Shown in pieces: positions 43,396 through 52,829 of a stretch of DNA of 64,000 nucleotides. Origin of the DNA: Deltaproteobacteria bacterium. Its GTDB lineage: Bacteria; Desulfobacterota; Binatia; UBA1149; SPBQ01. The number at the start of each line of letters is the position of its first letter. Position 1 is the first letter of the stretch. A program made the translations under genes and the position numbers. Below the pieces are notes generated by a model. The model was not told where the DNA came from. It was given only the letters and a program-made list of their open reading frames with translations, and ran no database searches. The stretch is from positions 1 to 64,000 of the forward strand of contig JAJCZM010000007.1 of the NCBI GenBank assembly GCA_029262375.1. Direction: 5' to 3'.

Positions 43396-43555
43396 ATCGG
43401 TGTCTTTCAACTGTCCTTGCGACTGTCTTTGCGACCGCCTTGCGGCTGCCCCCGATCTTCGCATGCATTTTCACACACTTACGGGGATCGGCGCGGGACC
43501 TGTGAACATGTTCTACGCGGCGGGACCGAGGCAGTCAAAACGAGAGAATAGAAGG

Positions 43556-45937
43556 TCAGCCGACGAGAGACGCCGCCGTGAAGGCGTCGCCGCCCTGCTC
43601 GCCCTCGGCCGGCGCGTATTCCCCAATATAGGGAGAGTCGCGCAGCGCATCGCGAACGGCCTGCTTCACGGCGTTCGTCCCGTGCCCGTGCAAGACGAAG
43701 ATGTAGTCGTGGCCGGCGAGAACGGCCTGATCGAGAAAGTCATCGAGCTTGCGCAGCGCATCGACCACGCGCTCGCCGCGCAGGTCACAGGTATTCGCGT
43801 CGTAACGAACCGCCAGTGCGAGTTCGCGCGGCGGCACCGGCAGCTTGCGCTGCGCGCGCAGCGGCTGTCTCACGGTACCGGTTTTCGACGGCCCGCCCAC
43901 CTTCTCGACTTCGTCACGCTTCACACGCGTCGTCATCGAACCGATGCGCACCTCGAGTCGCTTACCGGAAACAGCAGTGACATCGCCAAGACTGCCGAGC
44001 TTGACGATGCGAACACGATCGCCGACGGCGATCGGCAAAGCACTCGCCGCGGATTCTTCGTCTGCAACCGCCGAAGCTTCGACAGGAACCGCTTTGCGTA
44101 AGTCACCGACGACTTCGCGCGCCTGCTCGGCCGCCTTGTGCGACGGCGCCTTCTGCAGATCGGCCACTACACGCCCGATCTCGCGCTCGGCGGCGCGCGC
44201 GCGCTCGATCATCTTGTGCGCGGCTTCTCGTTCGAGTTTGCGCGCGCCTTCGGCCACGCGCGCCTCGCGCTCGGCGAGCTTGGCTTCTCGTACTTCCAAT
44301 TCCGACGTCAACGACTCCAGACGCCTGCGCAAACTGGAAGAACGCTCCCGCTCTTCTTCCAATTCGCTGAGTGCGTCGTGCAGAGCGCGCTCACCTTCAT
44401 CCATGAGAGCCCGTGCACGCTCGATCAGCCGAGCGTCCAAGCCCACGTTCAGTGCGGCCGACAACGCGTGGCTCTCGCCCGCCATGCCGGCGACGACACG
44501 GTAGGTAGGCTTCTCGTCGGCATACTCCATCGCCGCCACGGCGACGCGCTTATCGGCGGCCGACATCGCTTTGACCTGCGCGTAGTGGGTGGTCACGACC
44601 GTTCGTGCGCCGACATCCGCGAAGCGCTCCAGCAAGGCTCGCGCGAGCGCGCCGCCCTGCGAGGGATCCGTCCCCGATGCCACTTCGTCGAGCAGTAGCA
44701 GCGTGCCCTCGCCTGCGCACTCGAGCATCGCGTGCAGTGTCGTCAAATGCCCTGAGAAACTCGATAGTCCGCCGTGTACGGTTTGTTGATCACCGATGTC
44801 CGCCAACACCTGCTTGAAGACCGACATCTTCGAGCCTTCATCGGCCGGCACGAAACATCCGATGCGCACGAGCGCGGCGCAAAGACCGATCGTCTTGAGC
44901 GCGATCGTCTTACCGCCGGCGTTCGGCCCGGTGAGCACGAGTACCGGCAATGTGGCGTCGACCACGAGGTCGTTCGAGACGACGTCGATGCCTTCGAAAA
45001 CGAGAATGGGATGACGTGCGGCAAGCAGACGAACGTCTCCGCCATTGCTGAGCACGGGGCGCGTTGCCCGCAGCCGCAGGGCCAGTGCGCCGCGCGCTTG
45101 TATGAGATCGATCTCGACAGCGGCGTCGATGGAGCGCACCAGCGCGTGTGCGTGCTCGCCCACGAGAGCGGACAGCGCACGCAGGATACGCTGCTCTTCT
45201 GCGGCAAGCGCCGCCTCCGCCATGCGACGCTCGTTGCCGAGAGGAACGACGGCGTTCGGTTCGATGTAAACGGTTTGCCCGGTGCGTGAAGCGTCGTGCA
45301 CGATCCCCAGGCCGAGGTTCTTGGCCTGCGCGCGGATCGGGACCACAAAACGGTCGCCGCGGACTGATACGAACCGGTCTTGCAGCACGTCGTCGAGCTC
45401 ACTGCCCGCCAACAAGGTGTCGAGTTCTCGCCGGATTCTTTTCTCCAGCGCTTCGATACGACCACGCAGCTCCGCCAATTGCGGGTAGGTTTGCTGCGAA
45501 AGCCGGCCGGAGCCGTCGAAGGCCGCGTCGAGCGTTCGCGCAAGAGCAGGATCGACGGAAATACCGCGCGCGATGCGCGCCAACGTCGGCGCATTCTCGC
45601 CACCGAGCGCAAAGAAGCGTGCCAATTCAGCCAGCGCCACAACCACGATGGCCGCCCGGACTAACTCGTCGAGTTCCAGGACCTGGCCGCGGGCGGCAGC
45701 TTCGAGCAGCGGACCGATATCGTCGATCTGCTGTAGCGGCGGGGAACCTACGTGCAATTCACGAAGCGTACGCAGTTCGTCGACCGCGTCGAACACCCGC
45801 GTTACTTCGTGGACCGCCGTCATCGGCATGAGTGCGCGAGCGGCAACGGCGCCGGGACGTGTGCGTGCGTGCGATGCGAGCGCGCCCAGGACGAAATCCC
45901 AATCTAGTGCTTCGAGCGTGCGTCTAAGAAGATCCAT
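43556..45937 (-). CDS. mutS2: MutS2 endonuclease/ribosome-rescue ATPase
   Basis: 793 residues, the normal length. The N-terminal MutS core (LLRRTLEALDWDFVLGALASHARTRPGAVAARAL), the ATPase with Walker A LTGPNAGGKT (near residue 335) and Walker B GTLLLLDEVASGTDPSQGGALARALLE, and the coiled coil (LSELEEERERSSSLRRRLESL) are all present. The C-terminal Smr domain reads CDLRGERVVDALRKLDDFLDQAVLAGHDYIFVLHGHGTNAVKQAVRDAL, with the HGHGT loop. MutS2 suppresses recombination in some species and splits collided ribosomes in others. It is flanked by metabolic genes and shows no operon partner. Confidence 0.95.
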   Translation of the reverse strand: MDLLRRTLEALDWDFVLGALASHARTRPGAVAARALMPMTAVHEVTRVFDAVDELRTLRELHVGSPPLQQIDDIGPLLEAAARGQVLELDELVRAAIVVVALAELARFFALGGENAPTLARIARGISVDPALARTLDAAFDGSGRLSQQTYPQLAELRGRIEALEKRIRRELDTLLAGSELDDVLQDRFVSVRGDRFVVPIRAQAKNLGLGIVHDASRTGQTVYIEPNAVVPLGNERRMAEAALAAEEQRILRALSALVGEHAHALVRSIDAAVEIDLIQARGALALRLRATRPVLSNGGDVRLLAARHPILVFEGIDVVSNDLVVDATLPVLVLTGPNAGGKTIALKTIGLCAALVRIGCFVPADEGSKMSVFKQVLADIGDQQTVHGGLSSFSGHLTTLHAMLECAGEGTLLLLDEVASGTDPSQGGALARALLERFADVGARTVVTTHYAQVKAMSAADKRVAVAAMEYADEKPTYRVVAGMAGESHALSAALNVGLDARLIERARALMDEGERALHDALSELEEERERSSSLRRRLESLTSELEVREAKLAEREARVAEGARKLEREAAHKMIERARAAEREIGRVVADLQKAPSHKAAEQAREVVGDLRKAVPVEASAVADEESAASALPIAVGDRVRIVKLGSLGDVTAVSGKRLEVRIGSMTTRVKRDEVEKVGGPSKTGTVRQPLRAQRKLPVPPRELALAVRYDANTCDLRGERVVDALRKLDDFLDQAVLAGHDYIFVLHGHGTNAVKQAVRDALRDSPYIGEYAPAEGEQGGDAFTAASLVG

Positions 45938-46032
45938 GAGAACGTGGAGAACGTGGCGAGCGTCGCTAAAGTGGCAAACGCGGAAAATGTCGAAAGCGCA
46001 CGCGACCGCTACGAAGCGACGACGCTAAAATG

Positions 46033-46911
46033 CTAAGCGGGAAGCCATTCGGCGATGGCTCGGCCTATCTCGTCGGGCGAATCCTCCTGCACGAAATGAA
46101 CCCCCGCGACGGTGACCTCGGTCTGATTGTTCCAGGTACGCGCAAAGTCGCGCGCCGCGCCGACCAAGATCGCACCTGGCTCGGCATTGATGAACAGTTT
46201 TGGGACGTCGCAGGCCTTGAGCCACGCGCCGTACTCGGTGACGATCTCGACGACGTCGGCCGGCTCGCCCTCGATCGGAATCTGCCGCGGCCACGTCAGT
46301 GTCGGGCGACGGGCTTCGCCGGCCTCAGCGAACGGCCGACGGTATTCGTTCATCTCTTCGTCTTCGAACTTGCGCAGGATCGCTGTCGGCAGCACGCCTT
46401 CGATGAACAGGTTTTGCTCGAGGACCATCGCCTCGCCCTCGGGCGAGCGGAAGCCTTGGAACACGGGTCGAACGATCTCGGGCCACTGGTCCCAGGTGAC
46501 CGGCATGAGGATTGCCTCCATGTACGCAATCCCCTTCACCGCGTCGCGATGGCGGTTTGCCCAGTCAAAGCCTAGCGCCGACCCCCAGTCGTGGATGACG
46601 AGTGTCACGTTCTTGGTAATGCCGAGCTGTTCCAGCAACGCGTCGAGATACTCACGATGCTCTACGAAGCGATAACTATCGGGGCCGCTGTCGTCGAGTT
46701 TCTGTGAATCGCCCATGCCGATGAGGTCCGGCGCAATCAGCCGACCGCGGCCTTCGAGATGCGGCATGACGTTGCGCCACAAGTACGAAGACGTCGGGTT
46801 GCCGTGCAAGAAGACGATGGGATCGCCGTCACCTTCATCGATGTACGCCATCGACTTTCCCAACACCTGCGTCGTCTTCTTCGAATACTTCGACTTGCTC
46901 GCTATCGGCAT
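46033..46911 (-). CDS. Haloalkane dehalogenase (subfamily II, LinB/DhaA-like)
   Basis: 292 residues with an alpha/beta-hydrolase fold. The predicted catalytic residues fall at the same numbers as in LinB: nucleophile Asp108 ([11 protein letters not shown]), acid Glu132 (AYMEAI) and base His272 ([10 protein letters not shown]). The halide-stabilising pair is Asn38 (LHGNPTSS) and Trp109. This set distinguishes true haloalkane dehalogenases of subfamily II from epoxide hydrolases. The reaction is hydrolytic removal of halide from haloalkanes to give alcohols. No signal peptide is seen. It is divergent from the thiolase-like gene at 47164. Confidence 0.9.
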   Translation of the reverse strand: MPIASKSKYSKKTTQVLGKSMAYIDEGDGDPIVFLHGNPTSSYLWRNVMPHLEGRGRLIAPDLIGMGDSQKLDDSGPDSYRFVEHREYLDALLEQLGITKNVTLVIHDWGSALGFDWANRHRDAVKGIAYMEAILMPVTWDQWPEIVRPVFQGFRSPEGEAMVLEQNLFIEGVLPTAILRKFEDEEMNEYRRPFAEAGEARRPTLTWPRQIPIEGEPADVVEIVTEYGAWLKACDVPKLFINAEPGAILVGAARDFARTWNNQTEVTVAGVHFVQEDSPDEIGRAIAEWLPA

Positions 46912-47070
46912 CGCTTTCTCCTCGGGTCTCGCGCTGGATCTTGCATTGGAACGCGGGAACGCAGGGGCGCGCGTTCGGCCCAGTCATTCCAATGCCGTGC
47001 AATCTCGCGCACTCGCGAACTCACGCGCTCGGGCGCTCGAGATTGGTATATACAGCGCCGCCGACTATGA

Positions 47071-47117
47071 GAATCGACGATTCGACGATTCGATGAATCG
47101 GCCGATCGACGATTCGA
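47071..47117. repeat. Degenerate 8-bp tandem repeat (ACGATTCG)
   Basis: GAATCG is followed by ACGATTCG, ACGATTCG, ATGAATCG, GCCGATCG, ACGATTCG. The units contain GAATCG/CGATTC inverted pairs such as GAATCGACGATTC at 47071-47083. The array lies between the divergent dehalogenase and thiolase-like genes, about 50 bases from the thiolase start. Confidence 0.7.
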
Positions 47118-47163
47118 ATGGCCATCACTGGCCGCCGCGTGCGATCTCCGATACCTCATACCC

Positions 47164-48639
47164 ATGCCACTCGATCCTCGAACCCCCGTTCTCGTAGGTG
47201 CAGGCGCGATCACCCAGCGCGAGGACGACGCGACCACTGCGCGCGAGCCAATCGCGCTGATGATCGACGCACTCGCGAAGGCCGCCGACGACGCAGGCTC
47301 GAGCGAACTGACGACTCAGGCCGACTCCATACTCGTTCCCAAGGGGTTCTGGGAATACTCCGATCCGGCGCGACTCATCGCCGACCATTTCGGCGCCACC
47401 GACGCCCGAACGACGCTCGCGGACCTCGGCGTTCTGCAAACCACGCTATTCGGAACCGCCGCACGCGATATCGCGCAAGGACGCTCTCGGATCGTACTGA
47501 TCGCCGGCGGCGAAGCGCGCCACCGAACGCTGCAGGCCTTCCACGCGGGCGTCGAGATCGCCACGACCAAGCAAACGAACGTCGAGCCGACGCAAACCTT
47601 GCGTCCTGCCGACGAGATCATACACGCCCTGGAGAACGAACACGGGCTCGGCATGCCGGTCAATCAGTACAGCGCGCTGGAAGTCGCACTTCGCTTTGCC
47701 GACGGCCTATCTATCGACCGACATCGCGACGAGGTCGCCGATTTGTGCGCCCGCTTCGCCGATGTTGCGGCGCGCAACCCCGACGCCTGGGATCGTGGCG
47801 GGCTCGGCCGGGATGGGATCCGTAACCCGGTAGACGGCAATCGCATGCTCGCATTCCCGTACACGAAACGACACACCTCGCAGTGGAACGTCGATCAAGC
47901 GGCCGGCCTCATCATGACGTCGATCGAGACCGCCGAGCGGCTCGGGGTCGCGCGCGATCGCTGGGTGTTCCCGTTGGCCGTTGCCGACTCCAACTACATG
48001 GTCACGATGTCGGAGCGACGACGCCTCGATCGCAGTCCCGGCTTCCACCACGCGGTTAGAAAGGTATTCGAGACTTCAGGTGCATCGCCCGGCGATGTTC
48101 GTCACCGAGAGCTCTATAGCTGCTTCCCCGCCGCCGTGCGCATTCAGATGCGCGAGATGGGCATCGACAAGTCGGACGAAGTGAGCGTGACCGGCGGCAT
48201 GACGTTCGGCGGCGGACCGCTGAACAACTTCGTGCTGCAGTCTGTGGCAAAGATGAGCGATGTACTGCGAGCCGACGCAGGCACGGTCGCCGTGGTCACG
48301 GCAGTAAGCGGCTACATCACGAAACAAGGCGTGAGCCTTTGGTCGACCGAGCCGGGCGCGAAACCCTTCGCTTTCTCAGATGTCAGCGCCGACGCCGAGG
48401 CCGACACGCAGCGCGTAGAGGTCGTTGCCGGCCATAGGGGGAAGGCCAAAGTCGCCACGTACGCGGTAATCTTCACGAGAGAAGGCCCGGAAAAGACCGT
48501 GTTCATCTGCGATCTTCCCGATGGGCGACGCACGATCGTCGGCAGCGAAGAGAAAGCTCTGGCCGAACTAGCCATGGAAGAGGAGCTCTGCGGGCGACCC
48601 ATCGTGCTAGGCGACGGCAATCGCGTCGAGATCTACTGA
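47164..48639 (+). CDS. Thiolase-like acetyl-CoA acetyltransferase with C-terminal OB-type domain
   Basis: 491 residues. The start TPVLVGAGAITQREDD and the segments AARDIAQGRSRIVLIAGGEARH, YSCFPAAVRIQMREMG and VTGGMTFGGGPLNNFVLQS match the thiolase fold. The last 115 residues (VSLWSTEPGAKPF onward, with GHRGKAKVATYAVIFTREG) form an extra domain like the OB-fold part of SCP-x-related thiolases. The N-terminal loop that normally carries the nucleophilic Cys reads LGVLQTTLFGTAARD and has no Cys, while a Cys is present at YSCFP. The reaction is therefore unproven; the protein may serve as a partner or bind acyl-CoA without cleaving it. It ends six bases from the convergent aldehyde dehydrogenase gene. 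Confidence 0.82.
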   Translation: MPLDPRTPVLVGAGAITQREDDATTAREPIALMIDALAKAADDAGSSELTTQADSILVPKGFWEYSDPARLIADHFGATDARTTLADLGVLQTTLFGTAARDIAQGRSRIVLIAGGEARHRTLQAFHAGVEIATTKQTNVEPTQTLRPADEIIHALENEHGLGMPVNQYSALEVALRFADGLSIDRHRDEVADLCARFADVAARNPDAWDRGGLGRDGIRNPVDGNRMLAFPYTKRHTSQWNVDQAAGLIMTSIETAERLGVARDRWVFPLAVADSNYMVTMSERRRLDRSPGFHHAVRKVFETSGASPGDVRHRELYSCFPAAVRIQMREMGIDKSDEVSVTGGMTFGGGPLNNFVLQSVAKMSDVLRADAGTVAVVTAVSGYITKQGVSLWSTEPGAKPFAFSDVSADAEADTQRVEVVAGHRGKAKVATYAVIFTREGPEKTVFICDLPDGRRTIVGSEEKALAELAMEEELCGRPIVLGDGNRVEIY

Positions 48640-48645
48640 CGTCGA

Positions 48646-50124
48646 TCAGTCAACCGGCGGTAACGCGATGACTTTCGTCTCGAGATATTCCTCGAATCCC
48701 TGCAGGCCGTTCTCACGCCCGACGCCGCTTTGGCGATAGCCGCCGAACGGCGTGTCGACATCGAACCATTGCGCACCGTTGATCGACAACGTGCCGGTTC
48801 GAATACGTCGTGCAACCGCCAGCGCACGCTCGGGATCGCCGGAGCTCACACCGCCCGACAATCCGTAAATTGAGTTGTTGGCGATCGCCACGGCGTCGTC
48901 ATCGTCCTCGAAAGGAATGATGGACAACACGGGCCCGAAGATCTCTTCTTGTGCGATCACCGAATCGGGATCGACGTCGGCAAACAGCGTCGGCTCCACG
49001 TAGTAGCCTTTCGGGAGATGCGCTGGTCTCCCCCCACCCGTCACCAAGCGTGCACCGTCGGCTTTGCCTTTCTCGATATACTCGAGAACGCGGTCACGCT
49101 GGCGCGCGCTGATCTGTGGGCCCTGCAGCTTCGAGGAATCCGTCGGATCGCCGTAGGTGACCGCCTCGAACGCCGCTTTCGTCAACTCGACACCTTCATC
49201 GTATCGCGACTGCGGCAACAGCAAGCGCGTTTGGATCGCGCACCCCTGCCCGCCGTGCGTACAGATCGTACCGATCATCGCGAGCGCCTGCCCGAAGTCG
49301 GCGTCGTCGAGCACTATGTGCGCCGACTTGCCGCCGAGTTCGAGAAACACTTTCTTCACCGTAGCTGAAGCACATGCCATCACTCGACGACCGGTCGCCG
49401 TAGAGCCGGTGAACGTGACCAGATCGACGCGTGGATCGGTCGAAAGCATCTCGCCCAATTGGTGATCCGACGACGCGACGATGTTGACGACGCCCGGTGG
49501 AATGTCGGTCTTCTCGGCAATGACCTTGCCTATGTGCGTCGCGGACCAAGGCGTGTCGGGCGGCGGTTTGAGAACGACCGTGTTACCCGCCGCGAGAGCC
49601 GGGCCGAGTTTGCAGAGATTCAAATAGAACGGAAAATTCCAAGGCGTGATCGCGCCCACCACGCCCACGGCTTCGCGTCGCACGATGCGCGACGCCTTCA
49701 TGCCCATGAACGAAACATCGCTCATCGAACTTTCGTAAGCGTAGGATCCGGCGAGCTCGGCCCAGTACGGCATCGCATCGAGATAAGTATCGCACTGCAC
49801 GGCGTAGGTGAGCAGTACCGGCGAGCCCGCCTCGGCGACGACGATCGAGCGGAACTGCTCGCGCTCCTCACACAGCCCTTCATAAAGCTGGGTCAAGCAC
49901 TTCTGCCGAAACGCAGCGTTGGTTGACCAGTCGGTCTCCAGAAAAGAACGGCGCGCGGCGCCGATCGCGCGATCCATGTCGGCGGGTGTTGCGTCGGCAC
50001 AAATGCCGAGCACTTCTTCCGTCGCCGGATTGACGTTCTCGAACGTCCTCCCCTCGGTGGCGTCCACGAGCTTTCCATCGATCAGGTTTCGCGTTTCTGG
50101 ATTGAGTTCGGCCAGATCAGCCAT
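48646..50124 (-). CDS. Aldehyde dehydrogenase family protein
   Basis: 492 residues. NAD(P)-binding region GVVGAITPWNFPFYLNLCKLGPALAAGNTVVLKP, followed by FTGSTATGRRVM, the general base Glu in FLELGGKSAHIVLDDADF (near 262) and the catalytic Cys in HGGQGCAIQTRLLL (near 297). The C-terminal motif GPVLSIIPFEDDDDAVAIAN and the NGAQWFDVDTPFGGYRQSG ending are typical. It oxidises an aldehyde to a carboxylate in the cytoplasm. It is the third gene of the P450-SDR-ALDH operon and overlaps the SDR by eight bases, which suggests a pathway alkane or alcohol to aldehyde to acid; the substrate is unknown. Confidence 0.94.
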   Translation of the reverse strand: MADLAELNPETRNLIDGKLVDATEGRTFENVNPATEEVLGICADATPADMDRAIGAARRSFLETDWSTNAAFRQKCLTQLYEGLCEEREQFRSIVVAEAGSPVLLTYAVQCDTYLDAMPYWAELAGSYAYESSMSDVSFMGMKASRIVRREAVGVVGAITPWNFPFYLNLCKLGPALAAGNTVVLKPPPDTPWSATHIGKVIAEKTDIPPGVVNIVASSDHQLGEMLSTDPRVDLVTFTGSTATGRRVMACASATVKKVFLELGGKSAHIVLDDADFGQALAMIGTICTHGGQGCAIQTRLLLPQSRYDEGVELTKAAFEAVTYGDPTDSSKLQGPQISARQRDRVLEYIEKGKADGARLVTGGGRPAHLPKGYYVEPTLFADVDPDSVIAQEEIFGPVLSIIPFEDDDDAVAIANNSIYGLSGGVSSGDPERALAVARRIRTGTLSINGAQWFDVDTPFGGYRQSGVGRENGLQGFEEYLETKVIALPPVD

Positions 50125-50899
50125 TCGGTTCCCTCCCCGGTGGTACCGGGTTTACTTGGATCTCGTCGAGATGAACACCGACGGGTGCAGTCACCGCAGT
50201 AACGACGGCGTGTGCTATGGCTTCGGGCGGCAGGAACGTATCGTGGCGCCAGAGACCCCAGTCCTGCCACAGATCGGTAATGCCTTCGAGAACGCCTTCG
50301 GGCCAATCGTTCGCGAAATCGCTGACGGTCGGTCCCGGGCGAACGATGGTTGAACGGACACCCGTTCCTTCGAGTTCCATCGCGAGAACTTTCGCCACGC
50401 CTTCGATGCCTGCCTTCGACGCCGTGTAGCCCGCCTGCATAGGACGCGGCAATACGGCGTTCAGGCTGGTCACGAACACGATGTCGCCGTACCCCAGCGA
50501 CACCATCGTTTGCAAGGCTCTTCTTGATACGAACATCGGTCCGAGCAGGTTCACGTCGAGTTCACGGCGCAACGCTTCAGGATCCGAGTCTGCCAGCCGA
50601 GCGGGGATGCCTATCCCGGCGTTATTCACGACGGTGTCTACCGTCCCGAACTGCGCTTCGACCCGGTCGAAGAATGTGTCGATCGACACCAGATCGGTAA
50701 CATCTAGAGAGTGCGCGAAGGCCGTGCCGCCGGCGGAATCTACCAGCTGTGCGCAACGCTCGAGACGATCGGTTCGCCGCGCGCCCAACGCAACACGCCA
50801 ACCGAGGGTGCCTAACGCCACCGCGATGGCAGCGCCGATACCGGAAGACGCACCGGTAACCACGGCAACGCGCGTATCGTTCGCAGCAGCCGTAGTCAT
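50117..50899 (-). CDS. Short-chain dehydrogenase/reductase
   Basis: 260 residues. TGASSGIGAAIAVALG is the cofactor loop, followed by GARRTDRLE (an Arg pair that favours NADP(H)), NNAGIGIP, a Ser in VFVTSLNAVLP and the Y-x3-K of GYTASKAGIEG. It starts one base after the P450 stop codon region (50901) and its end overlaps the aldehyde dehydrogenase start, so the three genes form a tight operon. The expected role is oxidation of the alcohol made by the P450 before the aldehyde dehydrogenase acts. Confidence 0.92.
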   Translation of the reverse strand: MTTAAANDTRVAVVTGASSGIGAAIAVALGTLGWRVALGARRTDRLERCAQLVDSAGGTAFAHSLDVTDLVSIDTFFDRVEAQFGTVDTVVNNAGIGIPARLADSDPEALRRELDVNLLGPMFVSRRALQTMVSLGYGDIVFVTSLNAVLPRPMQAGYTASKAGIEGVAKVLAMELEGTGVRSTIVRPGPTVSDFANDWPEGVLEGITDLWQDWGLWRHDTFLPPEAIAHAVVTAVTAPVGVHLDEIQVNPVPPGREPNG

Positions 50900-50900
50900 C

Positions 50901-52073
50901 TCAGAAAGTCATCGGAAGCGCCGCGAATCCGCGCACGTTAATGGAGTGCACACGCTCGATGGCAGCGTGGTCTATCTCAAAGTTCGGCAAACGATCGAGT
51001 ACTTCTTGCAACGCGACTACCCCTTCGAGCCTCGCAAGAGATGCCCCCAAGCAGAAATGCGTGGCGTAGCCGAACGAGAGCATCTCTGTCGTGTCGCGCA
51101 TGATGTCGAAGGTCTCGGGGGCCGGGAACACGCCTTCGTCGCGGTTCGCAGAGCCCACCAACAGTACCACTCGGTCGCCTACAGTAAACGGCTGGCCGTG
51201 AAGTTCGAAATCCGTGCAGACGCGGCGTGCAAGCATTTGGGTGGAATTGTCGTAACGCAGCGTTTCCTCGACCCAACGCGCAACGAGGCTGCGGTCTTCC
51301 AATATCATTCGGCGTTGCTCGGGATTGCGCTCTGCCCAGTACACGGCGTTGCCCAAGAGCTTGGTCGTCGTCTCGTTGCCGGCGATGATCATCAGAAAGA
51401 GAAACGCCAAAATGTCGTCGTGTGCGAGTTTTTTGCCATCGACTTCGGCCACGAGCAGTGCGCTCGTGAGGTCGTCGCCGGGTTTCTCACGTTTCGCCGC
51501 GATGTGTTCGTCAAAATACACGGCAATGCGCATCGCAGCTTCGCTGGCTGCCTCGGGTACGTCGAAAACTCCCTCTTCGCGATGCACAACCCTATCGGCA
51601 TTGGCGCGCAGCCCGTCGCGATCGGCCTCGGGTACACCGATCATCTCACTGATCACGTCCATCGGCAGCTTGCCGGCGTAGTCCTTGATGAAGTCGCAAC
51701 TGCCGCTGTCGATGAAACGATCGATGTGCCCGGTCGCTATCTCGCGAATGCGAGGTTCCATGGACGCAACACGACGAGGCGTGAACCCACGCGAGACCAA
51801 CGCGCGCATGATGTCGTGTTCCGGCGGATCCATACCGAGAAAGGACATCATGCGTCTCGCATCCGGCGTGTGCGCGGTCGGCTCGAGCGAAACCCCCCAG
51901 GCATTCGACAACTGCTCGCTGTTCTTGAACCCCGCCCGCACGTCGTCGTAGCGAGACAGCGCCCAGAACCCGATCTCGTCATTGCGATACAGCGGGGCTG
52001 TCTCGCGCAGCGCCCGGTACGTGGGGTACGGATCCTCGTGGATCTCGTAGGAAAACGGGTTGTATTCCACCAT
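50901..52073 (-). CDS. Cytochrome P450
   Basis: 390 residues from the ATG at 52073; a longer open frame runs into the divergent tetR region and cannot be coding. The I-helix motif AGNETTT, the ExxR motif (EETLRYD), and the haem loop LSFGYATHFCLGASLARLEG with its Cys ligand are present. Size and motifs fit soluble bacterial class I P450s, which need separate ferredoxin and reductase; none is adjacent. The family cannot be named with certainty. As first gene of the operon with SDR and ALDH, it probably hydroxylates an aliphatic or alicyclic substrate. Confidence 0.92.
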   Translation of the reverse strand: MVEYNPFSYEIHEDPYPTYRALRETAPLYRNDEIGFWALSRYDDVRAGFKNSEQLSNAWGVSLEPTAHTPDARRMMSFLGMDPPEHDIMRALVSRGFTPRRVASMEPRIREIATGHIDRFIDSGSCDFIKDYAGKLPMDVISEMIGVPEADRDGLRANADRVVHREEGVFDVPEAASEAAMRIAVYFDEHIAAKREKPGDDLTSALLVAEVDGKKLAHDDILAFLFLMIIAGNETTTKLLGNAVYWAERNPEQRRMILEDRSLVARWVEETLRYDNSTQMLARRVCTDFELHGQPFTVGDRVVLLVGSANRDEGVFPAPETFDIMRDTTEMLSFGYATHFCLGASLARLEGVVALQEVLDRLPNFEIDHAAIERVHSINVRGFAALPMTF

Positions 52074-52089
52074 TACAGCGCAGGGTAGG

Positions 52090-52120
52090 ACATTTACATA
52101 TTGCATGCAATGTAAAATGT
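52090..52120. promoter_or_regulatory. Palindromic operator between P450 operon and tetR
   Basis: ACATTTACAT (52090-52099) and ATGTAAAATGT (52110-52120) are inverted arms, with one base of difference, around the palindrome TTGCATGCAA (52101-52110). It lies 17 bases from each start codon in the 63-base divergent gap, so a bound TetR could control both genes. Confidence 0.7.
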
Positions 52121-52136
52121 AACTACGCTTTGAGAT

Positions 52137-52829
52137 ATGCCGCGCGCGCATCACGTCGAGATCCAACTGACGCCGAAGAAGCGGAGAACCCAGGCCGCGC
52201 GCACCGCCGAAACCCGCTCGCGAATCATCGCGGCGGTCACCGATCTCATCGCGGAGCGCGGATTCGCCCGCACGACAGCGCAAGAAATCAGCACCCGAGC
52301 CGGCGTGACCTGGGGTGCCGTGCAGCATCATTTCGGTGGCAAGGACGGCATACTCGCGGCCGTCCTGGAAGCGTCGTTCAACCACTTTGCCGATCGCGTT
52401 TCCGAAACACCGGTCGCCGGTGTCGATCTCGAAACGCGCGTGTCGTCTTTCGTGGACAAGGCGTGGGAACACTACAGCAGCCGGCACTACCGCACGACGT
52501 TCGAAATCCTACTGAACGTTCAAGGACGCGACGACGAATCGAGCACAGCAGACCCCGCCGACGTTCCGCGTTGGCAAGGCCGCATGTACGAAGCCTGGAA
52601 CGAAGTCTGGATCAGCGTGTTCCCCGACGCGCGCCCCGGGCGCCGCCGCGAGTTTTTCATCCAGCACTACACACTGTCGGTACTGTCCGGCCTCGCTGCC
52701 ACGCTGATGCTGCAGGGAGACGGTGCGCAACTTCCGAGCGAAGAACTCGACCTTCTAAAGCGTACGATCGTCGCCGAACTCGCCCCGTCGTCGAGCAAAG
52801 ACAATCGGTTCGACAAGAAGGTCGACTAA
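52137..52829 (+). CDS. TetR-family regulator of the P450 operon
   Basis: 230 residues. The helix-turn-helix region reads RSRIIAAVTDLIAERGFARTTAQEISTRAGVTWGAVQHHFGGKDGILAAVLEASF. The C-terminal ligand-binding domain shows no conserved motif that names an inducer. It is divergent from the P450-SDR-ALDH operon with a 31-bp inverted-repeat operator between them, the common layout for a repressor released by the operon substrate. Its last four bases overlap the convergent MDR gene. Confidence 0.92.
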   Translation: MPRAHHVEIQLTPKKRRTQAARTAETRSRIIAAVTDLIAERGFARTTAQEISTRAGVTWGAVQHHFGGKDGILAAVLEASFNHFADRVSETPVAGVDLETRVSSFVDKAWEHYSSRHYRTTFEILLNVQGRDDESSTADPADVPRWQGRMYEAWNEVWISVFPDARPGRRREFFIQHYTLSVLSGLAATLMLQGDGAQLPSEELDLLKRTIVAELAPSSSKDNRFDKKVD

